Positions 6,502-13,323 of a stretch of DNA of 13,883 nucleotides are shown here, in pieces; positions within the stretch are counted from its first letter, which is position 1; each line of letters begins with the position of its first letter. Position numbers and translations under genes: made by a program. The stretch spans positions 1 to 13,883 of the forward strand of contig JAFPWQ010000224.1 of the NCBI GenBank assembly GCA_017394925.1, given 5' to 3'. Source of the stretch: Synergistaceae bacterium (lineage in GTDB: Bacteria; Synergistota; Synergistia; Synergistales; Aminobacteriaceae). The notes below the pieces were generated by a model, which worked only from the letters and a program-made list of their open reading frames with translations, had not been told where the DNA came from and did no database searches.

Positions 6502-6883
6502 CATTTGCATATTCTACCTTCGTAATCCTCAAGGAGAACTCGCAAGGAAAATTAATTCTTTCAACAATGATGACATAAAGATACCCGCAGTTGTTAAAGG
6601 TGAACTTCTCACAGGAGCAATGAAGAGTACCAGGCGGGACAGAAATATTAATGAAGTTTTAGCGTTTCTCGGACAATTCGAGATTATTCCGTTTGATGAT
6701 GTTTCAGCGTGGACTTACGGTGAGATAAAATCTTCATTGGAACTCAAAGGTCAGCCCATAGGTTACAATGACACGATAATAGCGGCTACAGTTCTTGCGC
6801 ATAACGGAATATTAATCACGAACAACACAAGAGAATTCATGCGTGTAGAAGGTCTTGAATGCGAAGACTGGACACAGGAATAA
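6479..6883 (+). CDS. vapC: VapC-like PIN-domain ribonuclease toxin
   Basis: 134 residues from ATG 6479, the usual PIN toxin size. It starts with YYLDSNICIFYL, where Asp6 is the first metal-binding acid. Glu42 in VKGELLTGA and Asp98 in GYNDTIIAATVLAHNG are the next two, and ITNNTREF (Asn115-Asn116) takes the place of the fourth. The ending VEGLECEDW is typical of VapC toxins, which cleave tRNA or rRNA with Mg2+. An upstream in-frame ATG at 6443 would add 12 residues of non-family sequence and lies deep inside the partner gene, so I reject it. No good ribosome site precedes 6479; translation is probably coupled to the upstream gene. The stop lies two bases from the stop of the convergent permease gene. 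Confidence 0.88.
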   Translation: MKYYLDSNICIFYLRNPQGELARKINSFNNDDIKIPAVVKGELLTGAMKSTRRDRNINEVLAFLGQFEIIPFDDVSAWTYGEIKSSLELKGQPIGYNDTIIAATVLAHNGILITNNTREFMRVEGLECEDWTQE

Positions 6884-6885
6884 AC

Positions 6886-7815
6886 TTATTTTTTCGCAAG
6901 CACATAACAGAAAAACGGCCCTCCAGTTACCGCCGTAATAACTCCTGCAGGAAGTTCACCAAGAAATTGCGCGGCACCGTCAGCAAGACATAACAGCAAT
7001 GTCCCCGTCATGAATGAATGCATAATCACACGCCTGTGAGACGCACCAGTTAATCCCCGTGATATATGCGGCACAACCAGACCAACGAATCCAATCACAC
7101 CGAATGAACTTACGCTTAATGCCACTCCCATTGACGTAATCACAAGCATAAACGAACGCAGAAATTTTTCATTCACGCCGAGTACATTCGCATAATCTCT
7201 TCCCAATGACATGGCATCAAGTGCAGGTGCAAATATATACGCCGCAAGAATTATGATTAAAGCTCCAGACCAGACACGTAAAGCGTCATTCATCCCTGCG
7301 CCTGAAAAACTTCCCATGAGCCATAAGACTATTGAGCCGAGTTTATCACCTGCAACTGACTTCATGAACGTAACGCCGGAACTCAGAATCGCATTTGAGA
7401 TTACACCCGCAAGTATGATTCGTTCATGGCCTCCGTGAAACGCAATCATGAACGTCAGAATTAACGCAGATAACGCACCTGCAAATGCACACGGCATGAT
7501 GAATAATCCCGTCATGATTCCAATTGATGCTCCGAATGCCGCTCCCGATGCAATGCCCAATGTATATGGCTCAGCCAATGGATTCGCGAGCAGTCCCTGA
7601 AGTATTACGCCTGACACGCTCAATAGTCCTCCAGTGCCAAGTGAGCATAATAATCTAGGAAGTCTCACTGAACGAATCACAATTGCTTCTGCCTCACTGC
7701 CTCCGTGAATCAAAAAGCGAATCACATCGCCTAACGGTATATCCCATTCTCCCGATGTGATCCGCCATATTGACGCAATTACGATTAATGCCGCAAGACT
7801 AATCCATGAGCGCAT
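6886..7815 (-). CDS. FecCD-family ABC transporter permease (iron/siderophore, heme or cobalamin type)
   Basis: 309 residues, very hydrophobic, with the pattern of BtuC/FecCD permeases: RLPRLLCSLGTGGLLSVSGVILQGLL near residue 52, NPLAEPYTLGIASGAAFGAS, GSIVLWLMGSF in the middle, GFVGLVVPHISR, and the closing GELPAGVITAVTGGPFFCYVL. About nine to ten membrane segments are expected, as in the family. It is slightly shorter than the usual ~330 residues. Its start lies inside the chelatase gene upstream (17-base overlap), so the two are co-translated. No ATPase or binding-protein gene adjoins it in this window; the next gene is a convergent vapC. The paired chelatase suggests a tetrapyrrole, iron or cobalt substrate, but this is inference. 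Confidence 0.85.
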   Translation of the reverse strand: MRSWISLAALIVIASIWRITSGEWDIPLGDVIRFLIHGGSEAEAIVIRSVRLPRLLCSLGTGGLLSVSGVILQGLLANPLAEPYTLGIASGAAFGASIGIMTGLFIMPCAFAGALSALILTFMIAFHGGHERIILAGVISNAILSSGVTFMKSVAGDKLGSIVLWLMGSFSGAGMNDALRVWSGALIIILAAYIFAPALDAMSLGRDYANVLGVNEKFLRSFMLVITSMGVALSVSSFGVIGFVGLVVPHISRGLTGASHRRVIMHSFMTGTLLLCLADGAAQFLGELPAGVITAVTGGPFFCYVLAKK

Positions 7816-8689
7816 GAATCTTCTTCACGAAATCAGCCGCAATGTTCTCATCTTCACCAAGCCCGACAAGATACGTTGTGATGTCTTTATATCCGTTACG
7901 CTTTAACACGTTCAGCCAGGATTCATCATCATCTTCACCGGCTAAATCATTATTCGCATGGTCTCCTGCAACTATCATTAACGGGGATAACACGAGCTTT
8001 TTGATTTCGGGATGACGCTTTAAATTCGCAATGACATCATCAAGTTCCGGCGAGGCTTCGACAGTTCCGACGAAAAATTTCCCGTATGCTTTTTTATCAA
8101 GTGCTAATTGCAGCTGTGAGTAAAGAGCATTCGCAAAATGTTCAGGTGTTCCATGTCCCATTAAGATTATGCCGGTCTCTTTGTCTTTAAGATGCGTTTT
8201 GAATCTTTCAGTGAGAATTTCTGCCATGCGTGCGCAGTCTTTCGTGCCGTCAAGAAAAGGAGTTCCGGCATCTAAGAATTCAAAGCCGTATTTCCCGCTT
8301 AATGACCCGAAAGCATTTACAACTTCGCACAGTTCATCATATTCTTCACCGGGTATAATGTGCGTGGGCATGACATACACGTTCTTGAAGCCTTCATCAT
8401 TGAGTGCCGCGAGTGCCTGAACCGGATTCGGGATAATATCTCCTGATTCGCGCGCAATTTTACGGCGTATTATGTTTGACGTGAAAGCTAATTTAACTTC
8501 GCATTCAGGGAAATTCTTTTTTGCTGAATCAACCAGATTATCGATTGCCTTTCTTGCTTCCGGCATTGATGTCCCGAATGACACAACAAGAATTGCAGAT
8601 TTCTCTTTGGGTTCGTCTTCTGCAAATGATGACACAGGAGAGAGAACGAGAACTGCGAAGATTAATATTGCGCTTAAGAGTTTATGCAT
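7799..8689 (-). CDS. cbiK: Exported CbiK-type cobalt/iron chelatase
   Basis: 296 residues. The first 23 form a clear signal peptide (basic MHK, hydrophobic core, cleavage expected after SSFA), so this protein acts outside the cytoplasm. The rest matches anaerobic sirohydrochlorin cobaltochelatase CbiK: ILVVSFGTSMPEAR (33-46), PTHIIPGEEYDEL with His110, GHGTPEH with His179, GTVEASP with Glu211 and SPLMIVAGDHANND with His244. His179, Glu211 and His244 match the metal and catalytic sites of the family. Periplasmic CbiK variants are known in Desulfovibrio, where a role in metal or heme transport has been proposed. The overlapping ABC permease gene fits such a role. An AGGAGG lies before the ATG. 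Whether it inserts cobalt, inserts iron or serves as a binding protein is unknown. Confidence 0.9.
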   Translation of the reverse strand: MHKLLSAILIFAVLVLSPVSSFAEDEPKEKSAILVVSFGTSMPEARKAIDNLVDSAKKNFPECEVKLAFTSNIIRRKIARESGDIIPNPVQALAALNDEGFKNVYVMPTHIIPGEEYDELCEVVNAFGSLSGKYGFEFLDAGTPFLDGTKDCARMAEILTERFKTHLKDKETGIILMGHGTPEHFANALYSQLQLALDKKAYGKFFVGTVEASPELDDVIANLKRHPEIKKLVLSPLMIVAGDHANNDLAGEDDDESWLNVLKRNGYKDITTYLVGLGEDENIAADFVKKIHALMD

Positions 8690-8730
8690 GAAGTTAAACC
8701 TCCTGAATGAAAAAATTTTTTATGAGTCAA

Positions 8731-8736
8731 ATTATA
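8731..8736 (-). promoter_or_regulatory. Putative -10 element of the cbiK-permease operon
   Basis: Read leftward, this is a perfect TATAAT, about 42 bases before the cbiK start. No convincing -35 is found at normal distance. Confidence 0.35.
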
Positions 8737-8809
8737 CATGCATAAGAACTGCTGAATATTGCAAAAAAAATTCAGTCTAATCCAACAGGAAAATAAATTT
8801 TCACTGGGA

Positions 8810-8815
8810 TATAAT
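8810..8815 (+). promoter_or_regulatory. Putative -10 element of the glycosyltransferase-HD gene pair
   Basis: TATAAT lies 33 bases before the GTG start of the glycosyltransferase. The -35 region is not obvious. The 158 bases between the two divergent genes hold nothing else I can recognise. Confidence 0.4.
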
Positions 8816-8847
8816 GCAAAAAATTTTTGTCGAAGGAGAGCAGCTCA

Positions 8848-9810
8848 GTGAAAAGTGTACTTGCGGCAATAACAACCTGTAAGCGCAAGCCTGAAATGCT
8901 TGAACGTGCAATAAAGAGCGTGGCTGCACAGACATATACGGACTGGGATCTTGTTGTAGTTGACGACAGTCCTGCGGATTATGAGTTCCGTGATGATGTG
9001 CGTAAAATGGTTGAGGAATGGAGCAGAAGAGATTCAAGAATTCGTTATGTTGCTCATGATAAGAACTATGGAGCACCGAGAGCACGTAACACTGCTCTTA
9101 AGATAGCCTCTGACGGCAGATATAAATTCATTGCGTATCTTGATGACGATGACGAATGGCTGCCTGAGAAACTTGAAAAGCAAATAGCAAAGTTCAGTGA
9201 ATGCGATGAAAATACTGCTCTGGTTTACTGCAGAGGATTCAGAGCAGACAGAAGCGGAGATTATATTGACTTCAGAAAGTTCAGAGAAGGTTATGTGTAT
9301 CCGGAACTTTTTGAAACAGATTTCATTGGTACGTTTACTGCACCTTTAATACGAACAGAATGTATTAATGTTATAGGAGGTTTTGATGAGGAAATGATTG
9401 CTCACCAGGATTATGACACCTGGATAAGACTTGCTGAACGTTATAACATTATGTTCACAGATGAGAAACTATTCTGTAAGCATAACGAACATAAAGAAGA
9501 ACAAATTAGCAAGGATTTATATAAATATGTTCTTATGTTTGAACGTATATTAAAGAAACATGAACGCTATTTATCGGGACATAAGAATGTTTACAGGCTT
9601 GCACTTTATAATTTATCTTACAGGTGCACAAGAGCAGGAGACTGGCAGAAATGTTTTGATTCGTTGAAAAAAGCTTTGGTTTTGCAGCCTTTAAAGTGTA
9701 CAGCTACAATAAAGAAATATTTAATATACGCTATGATGAAAAATACACCGGATTTACTAAACAGCCTTGTCCGCATAAAACAAAAGCTGAAGGGAGAAAA
9801 AATAAATTGA
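8848..9810 (+). CDS. Family 2 glycosyltransferase (GT-A fold)
   Basis: 320 residues from GTG 8848, chosen because AAGGAG at 8833-8838 lies nine bases upstream; a TTG at 8827 would place the ribosome site inside the gene. The N-terminus VLAAITTCKRKPEMLERAIKSV is the nucleotide-sugar binding start of GT2 enzymes. VVVDDS (~36-41) and YLDDDDEW (~97-104) are the expected acidic sites, the latter the DxD-like metal motif. GGFDEEM, then HQDYDTWIRL (~186-195), is the acceptor-side motif. The C-terminal ~100 residues are helical and basic, with a TPR-like look (GDWQKCFDSLKKALVLQP). It probably adds a sugar to a surface polymer or protein; donor and acceptor are unknown. Its stop overlaps the start of the HD gene. 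The second half is AT-richer than its neighbours. Confidence 0.88.
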   Translation: MKSVLAAITTCKRKPEMLERAIKSVAAQTYTDWDLVVVDDSPADYEFRDDVRKMVEEWSRRDSRIRYVAHDKNYGAPRARNTALKIASDGRYKFIAYLDDDDEWLPEKLEKQIAKFSECDENTALVYCRGFRADRSGDYIDFRKFREGYVYPELFETDFIGTFTAPLIRTECINVIGGFDEEMIAHQDYDTWIRLAERYNIMFTDEKLFCKHNEHKEEQISKDLYKYVLMFERILKKHERYLSGHKNVYRLALYNLSYRCTRAGDWQKCFDSLKKALVLQPLKCTATIKKYLIYAMMKNTPDLLNSLVRIKQKLKGEKIN

Positions 9811-10373
9811 TACCGGCAAGAGAACAGGCACTCGAACTCTTAAAGCAATACAATCAGGAAGAATCACATATACATCATGCACTCGCAGTTGAAGCAGCAA
9901 TGAGGCACTTCGCAGAACTGTATCATGAAGACCCCGATTTATGGGGCATCGTTGGAATCCTTCATGATATTGACTGGGAGAAGACCACAAGCACACCAGA
10001 TCAGCATTGTCATCTTGCACCCGAAATGTTACGCACTGCAGGCGTTGACGAGAATATAATTCATGCTGTGCAGTCTCACGGCTACGGAATATGTACGGAC
10101 GTTGAGCCTTCAGATAATCTTGAGCGTACACTCTTCACGATTGACGAACTGACCGGCCTGATTATAACTGCAGGACTGGTGAGACCGTCAAAATCACTTG
10201 CGGATTTAGAGCTTAAATCGGTCAAAAAGAAATGGAAAGATAAAGCATTCGCACGAGGCGTGAACCGTGAAATCATAAAGCAGGGAGCAGAGAAAATGAA
10301 TATGCCGCTTGATGATGTGATAAACGAGACGATAAAAGCATTAAGACCCGTTGAAAAATTAATCGGGATGTAA
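9807..10373 (+). CDS. HD-domain phosphohydrolase (HDIG family)
   Basis: 188 residues. I place the start at TTG 9807: AGGGAG lies about ten bases before it, and the codon overlaps the glycosyltransferase stop (TTGA). An upstream ATG at 9696 would add 37 residues lying wholly inside the preceding gene. The metal-binding pattern of HD hydrolases is present: His24 in HHALAVEAAM, His53-Asp54 in GILHDIDWE, His86 and His91 in HAVQSHGYG, and Asp113 in TIDEL. The tail (SLADLELKSVKKKWKDKAFARG) is conserved in stand-alone HDIG proteins of anaerobes. Such enzymes act on phosphate esters, often nucleotides, but this subgroup has no assigned substrate as far as I know. The coupling to a glycosyltransferase is probably positional only. 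Confidence 0.85.
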   Translation: MIPAREQALELLKQYNQEESHIHHALAVEAAMRHFAELYHEDPDLWGIVGILHDIDWEKTTSTPDQHCHLAPEMLRTAGVDENIIHAVQSHGYGICTDVEPSDNLERTLFTIDELTGLIITAGLVRPSKSLADLELKSVKKKWKDKAFARGVNREIIKQGAEKMNMPLDDVINETIKALRPVEKLIGM

Positions 10374-10401
10374 AAATAATTCAGGAGTTGATGTTTAAAT
10401 T

Positions 10402-11043
10402 ATGACTGTAAAAATTTTGCTGGCAGATGATCACCCTCTGACACGTTCAGGAATTGCAGAGTTCGTTAAACGCGAGTCAACATTTGAACTTGTAGCAGAA
10501 GCAGAAAACGGACTCGATGCATGGGAAAAGATTCAGACACTTAAGCCAAATGTCGCACTTCTTGATATTCGTATGCCCGGCATGGACGGTGTAACAGTAG
10601 CCCAGAAAGTAAAGAACGAAGGACTGAATACCGCAATCGTCATGCTTACTTCGTATGATGCACAGCAGTACGTGATCGCGTCATTAAGGGCAGGCGCAAG
10701 AGGCTTCGTGTTAAAGACAGTAAGCCCGAAGGAATTAACGACAGCAATTAACACTGTAGCAAAAGGCGGCTTGTATCTTGACCCCGAAGTAGCGTCAGTA
10801 ATGGGAGAACAGGATTTTATCCCTGAGCAGTTATCAGTAAGGGAACGTGAAGTGTTATTACTCGCCGCAAAAGGATTATCCAGCAAGGAAGTCGCAAAAA
10901 GATTATTCATCAGTGAACGCACAGTGCAGACTCATCTGGCATCGATATATGATAAGCTCGGTTCACGGAATAAAACAGAGGCGTTATTGCTCGCACTGAA
11001 ATACGGAGTTGTAACGCTTGAAGAGCTTCTCGAAGAAGATTAA
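10402..11043 (+). CDS. NarL/FixJ-family response regulator
   Basis: 213 residues with two domains. The receiver (1-~120) has Asp9-Asp10 in LLADDHP, the phosphorylated Asp55 in ALLDIRMPG, Thr83 in MLTSYD and Lys105 in FVLKTV. The LuxR-type helix-turn-helix (~143-190) has LSVREREVLLLAAKGLSSKE and SERTVQTHLASIYDKLG. It is a DNA-binding regulator activated by the kinase that follows seven bases downstream. AGGAG at 10383-10387 is 14 bases from the ATG, longer than usual; an intervening ATG at 10391 opens a four-codon frame (MFKL, stop) that could couple translation. Target genes are not shown by the sequence. Confidence 0.93.
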   Translation: MTVKILLADDHPLTRSGIAEFVKRESTFELVAEAENGLDAWEKIQTLKPNVALLDIRMPGMDGVTVAQKVKNEGLNTAIVMLTSYDAQQYVIASLRAGARGFVLKTVSPKELTTAINTVAKGGLYLDPEVASVMGEQDFIPEQLSVREREVLLLAAKGLSSKEVAKRLFISERTVQTHLASIYDKLGSRNKTEALLLALKYGVVTLEELLEED

Positions 11044-11050
11044 GCGTTAA

Positions 11051-12439
11051 ATGTTTTCGAGAATCAAAAGATATTTCATGAGGCCAAGATCACACTTCCT
11101 GGCCTTTTTGTTATGTTCGTTAATGCTTCCGTCAATTGCTGTAGTTCTCGTTGCGGTTGTGGGAATGGCGAGTCAGGAGAACGCAATGGAAGCAGCAGTG
11201 AGTTCATACGTTCAGGATTTAGCCGAGAGTATGAGCTATCACCTCAGCAATGACTCTGACATCTGGACGTTTCAGCTTCTCACAGATTTTTCACGCTTTC
11301 CGTTCTTCTCATGGGGGCCGTCAATACCTGGCTGGGTAGCATTGCTCTCACAGGAAGGAAAGGTAATCGCGTCATCACCGGGAGCAATGAACATCGCGGC
11401 AATATGGAGGCCGGATTTACCCGTTGGCCATGCAGTTCGCACTGAAGACAGGCAGGGTGCACAGTACACACTCGCAGTATATCCGGTGAAGCGTCCGGGC
11501 GGAGGCTATGTTGTTGCGGCGGTCTCATGGTCGCAGTTACTCGGGGGACTCGTAGGTGTCGTAAGAATATGGCCCGCGTTAATCGTCATGATTGCATTGT
11601 CAAGTTTCTTCGCGATTCGTTTGCTCTGGAGCAGGTTAGTTATCCCGTTGCAGTCAATAGCATCTGAGATTGACAGCATGACACTGGGAAAAGATGTTCC
11701 CGGAAAATTTGACGAGGCCGTAGTGAAAGAAATTGAGAGCGTACAGACAGCATTAACGCGATTGGCACAGGCAGCTGTTGACCGTGATAACTTGCGCAAC
11801 CGTTATGTCAGAGATGTAGTACAGGCTCAGGAACGCGAGCGTATGGACATGGCCAGAGAGATTCATGACGGGCCGTTACAGGATGTTACCGCATTGCTTC
11901 AGCAGATTCACATGATAGATGACACAGAAAAAGAGAACGTAAGAATTCAGCGCACAGAGCAAATAGCAAAGAGTGTTGTCCGTGAACTCAGAGCATTATG
12001 TGATGAACTTGCGCCCCCATGGATGGATCTGGGATTCTCTGAAGCATTAACGGAACTCTCAGAGAGATTATCTCAGGCATATGACGTTGAAATAATAACA
12101 GACTTTGACGATGTGATTCATGATCTCGATATTGAGAACGAAAAAATACTTTCACTTCTGCGAATCATTCAGGAGGCAGTCTCTAATGCAGTTCGTCATG
12201 GAGGAGCAAGCGAGATTAACATTGCCGTACATAAAGATGATAATGATGTCTTAACGATTGAAATTTCAGATAACGGATCAGGTTTTGACTCTGCGAATAT
12301 CAATCATGAGACTCTCAGAGTTGAAGGTCATCGGGGACTTGCAAGCATGACTGAAAGAATGAGCCTAATGGGAGGGACTCTCAAAATAGAATCGAAAACT
12401 GGAGAAGGAACAACGATAACTGCATCGTTCAAAGTGTAG
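11051..12439 (+). CDS. Membrane sensor histidine kinase (HisKA_3, NarL-partner type)
   Basis: 462 residues. A membrane segment at ~16-40, a periplasmic sensor region of ~130 residues with no recognisable domain (~41-170), and a second membrane segment at ~172-193 are followed by a HAMP-like linker. The HisKA_3 dimerisation domain has QAQERERMDMAREIHDGPLQD, with His272 as phosphorylation site. The ATPase domain has the N box IIQEAVSNAVRHG (Asn379), DNGSGFD (~407-413) and HRGLASMTERMSLMGG. This is the class that phosphorylates NarL-type regulators, and its partner gene lies seven bases upstream. There is no clear ribosome site, so translation is probably coupled. The last 11 bases overlap the convergent nucleosidase gene. 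The signal sensed is unknown. Confidence 0.93.
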   Translation: MFSRIKRYFMRPRSHFLAFLLCSLMLPSIAVVLVAVVGMASQENAMEAAVSSYVQDLAESMSYHLSNDSDIWTFQLLTDFSRFPFFSWGPSIPGWVALLSQEGKVIASSPGAMNIAAIWRPDLPVGHAVRTEDRQGAQYTLAVYPVKRPGGGYVVAAVSWSQLLGGLVGVVRIWPALIVMIALSSFFAIRLLWSRLVIPLQSIASEIDSMTLGKDVPGKFDEAVVKEIESVQTALTRLAQAAVDRDNLRNRYVRDVVQAQERERMDMAREIHDGPLQDVTALLQQIHMIDDTEKENVRIQRTEQIAKSVVRELRALCDELAPPWMDLGFSEALTELSERLSQAYDVEIITDFDDVIHDLDIENEKILSLLRIIQEAVSNAVRHGGASEINIAVHKDDNDVLTIEISDNGSGFDSANINHETLRVEGHRGLASMTERMSLMGGTLKIESKTGEGTTITASFKV

Positions 12440-13199
12440 GATATGAGAGCAGCGGAAGATGTTTCTCAAGAAGGTATTTTGTGAACTCACTGCTGGTATA
12501 TGCCGCGAATTTCTGATACTGGTCTGATTTTGCAGAATCTGCATAGTCGCATATACTCTTGATCACAATTGCTTTAGGTCTTGGAGGCAAAGAATTTTCT
12601 GCTGCGTAATATATCCCATAAGATTCCATGTCAACACCAACAGTATCCGGCATGACGGCACTTATTCGTTTATTTATCGCTTCCCTGTTGGCAATAACTG
12701 CACTTCCGCATGCCATTGGGCCGATATGCAGCTTAAATTCTGTTTTGCCCTGAAGACCTCTGATTATTTTTAGAACTGATTCGTCGGTTCTGATTGCTAA
12801 AGGGCGTGGAATAAAACCTATTTTACCGAAACTTATATCTGCCATTTCCGGCGGAACAAATTTTCCTGCTGAATAGTCCCACACAACATCAGGAATCATG
12901 ACATCACCGTAAAGCTGATCTGATGATTGTCCGAGCCCTGCCGCTATTCCGCACATGATAAGATATTTCGGGCTGAATAAATGAATTATCCTTGAGGCAA
13001 GAAATACGGCCGCAGTCATTCCCATATTATTTTGTTCTGCCGTGATGATTCTGTGAATTATTCCATCGCGTTCAAACGAAGCTGAAAAATATTTATGATC
13101 ATCAGGAGCTGAAATTCTTTTCCAGTCATATAATCTCATAACGTATTCTGCTTCTATATCTACTGCTGTTATTATTGCTGCTGCCGTTTTATATTTCAT
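12429..13199 (-). CDS. Nucleoside phosphorylase/nucleosidase-family protein (PNP_UDP_1)
   Basis: 256 residues. The fold is shown by AAIITAVDIEAEYV at the start (Glu16 matching the catalytic acid region of Pfs), IMCGIAAGLG (~81-90) for phosphate or substrate binding, GPMACGSAVIAN (~160-171), GVDMESYGIYYAA with Glu192 as the ribose-binding acid, and SICDYAD with Asp218 as the general acid. The closing YQKFAAYTSSEFTKYLL and the internal WDYSAGKFV are unlike housekeeping MTA/SAH nucleosidase and resemble the PNP domains found in NLR-like immune proteins and related bacterial effectors, some of which degrade ATP or AMP. Only the fold and catalytic residues are directly supported; the substrate is unknown. 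No strong ribosome site precedes the ATG, which is the only plausible start because an in-frame stop lies 12 bases upstream. Confidence 0.8.
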   Translation of the reverse strand: MKYKTAAAIITAVDIEAEYVMRLYDWKRISAPDDHKYFSASFERDGIIHRIITAEQNNMGMTAAVFLASRIIHLFSPKYLIMCGIAAGLGQSSDQLYGDVMIPDVVWDYSAGKFVPPEMADISFGKIGFIPRPLAIRTDESVLKIIRGLQGKTEFKLHIGPMACGSAVIANREAINKRISAVMPDTVGVDMESYGIYYAAENSLPPRPKAIVIKSICDYADSAKSDQYQKFAAYTSSEFTKYLLEKHLPLLSYPTL

Positions 13200-13248
13200 A
13201 ATGAAAGTTCAATCCGTTCTGAATTTTTTTCTTCTTAATTTTTTATTA

Positions 13249-13290
13249 TTGCAGACGCTATTATAAATCGCGTATAATGCACTTATCCAA
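13249..13290. promoter_or_regulatory. Overlapping divergent promoters between nucleosidase and dctP
   Basis: For the rightward gene, TATAAT at 13273-13278 has a weak TTGCAG at 13249-13254 (18-bp gap). For the leftward gene, TATAAT reads from 13265 to 13260 with TTGGAT from 13290 to 13285 (19-bp gap). The two -10 boxes form an inverted repeat seven bases apart, so RNA polymerase could hardly occupy both at once. Confidence 0.4.
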
Positions 13291-13323
13291 AAAATTTATT
13301 CTGTTCAGGAGGTTATTGCTCTC

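Noticed and set aside
8690..8847. Possible cobalamin riboswitch upstream of cbiK
   Set aside because: The divergent intergenic space is 158 bases, AT-rich, and lacks the conserved B12-box and stem pattern; after allowing for the promoter only ~40 bases of leader remain.
8801..9085. 94-residue minus-strand frame opposite the glycosyltransferase start
   Set aside because: It is Cys/His/Gln-rich antisense of a conserved GT2 domain without a ribosome site.
9757..10131. 124-residue minus-strand frame over the HD gene
   Set aside because: It is antisense to conserved HD metal-binding motifs, with no recognisable content.
10402..13199. Full Detocs defence system
   Set aside because: The regulator has a LuxR-type DNA-binding domain and the PNP protein has no receiver domain and lies on the opposite strand, so the required domain set is not present.
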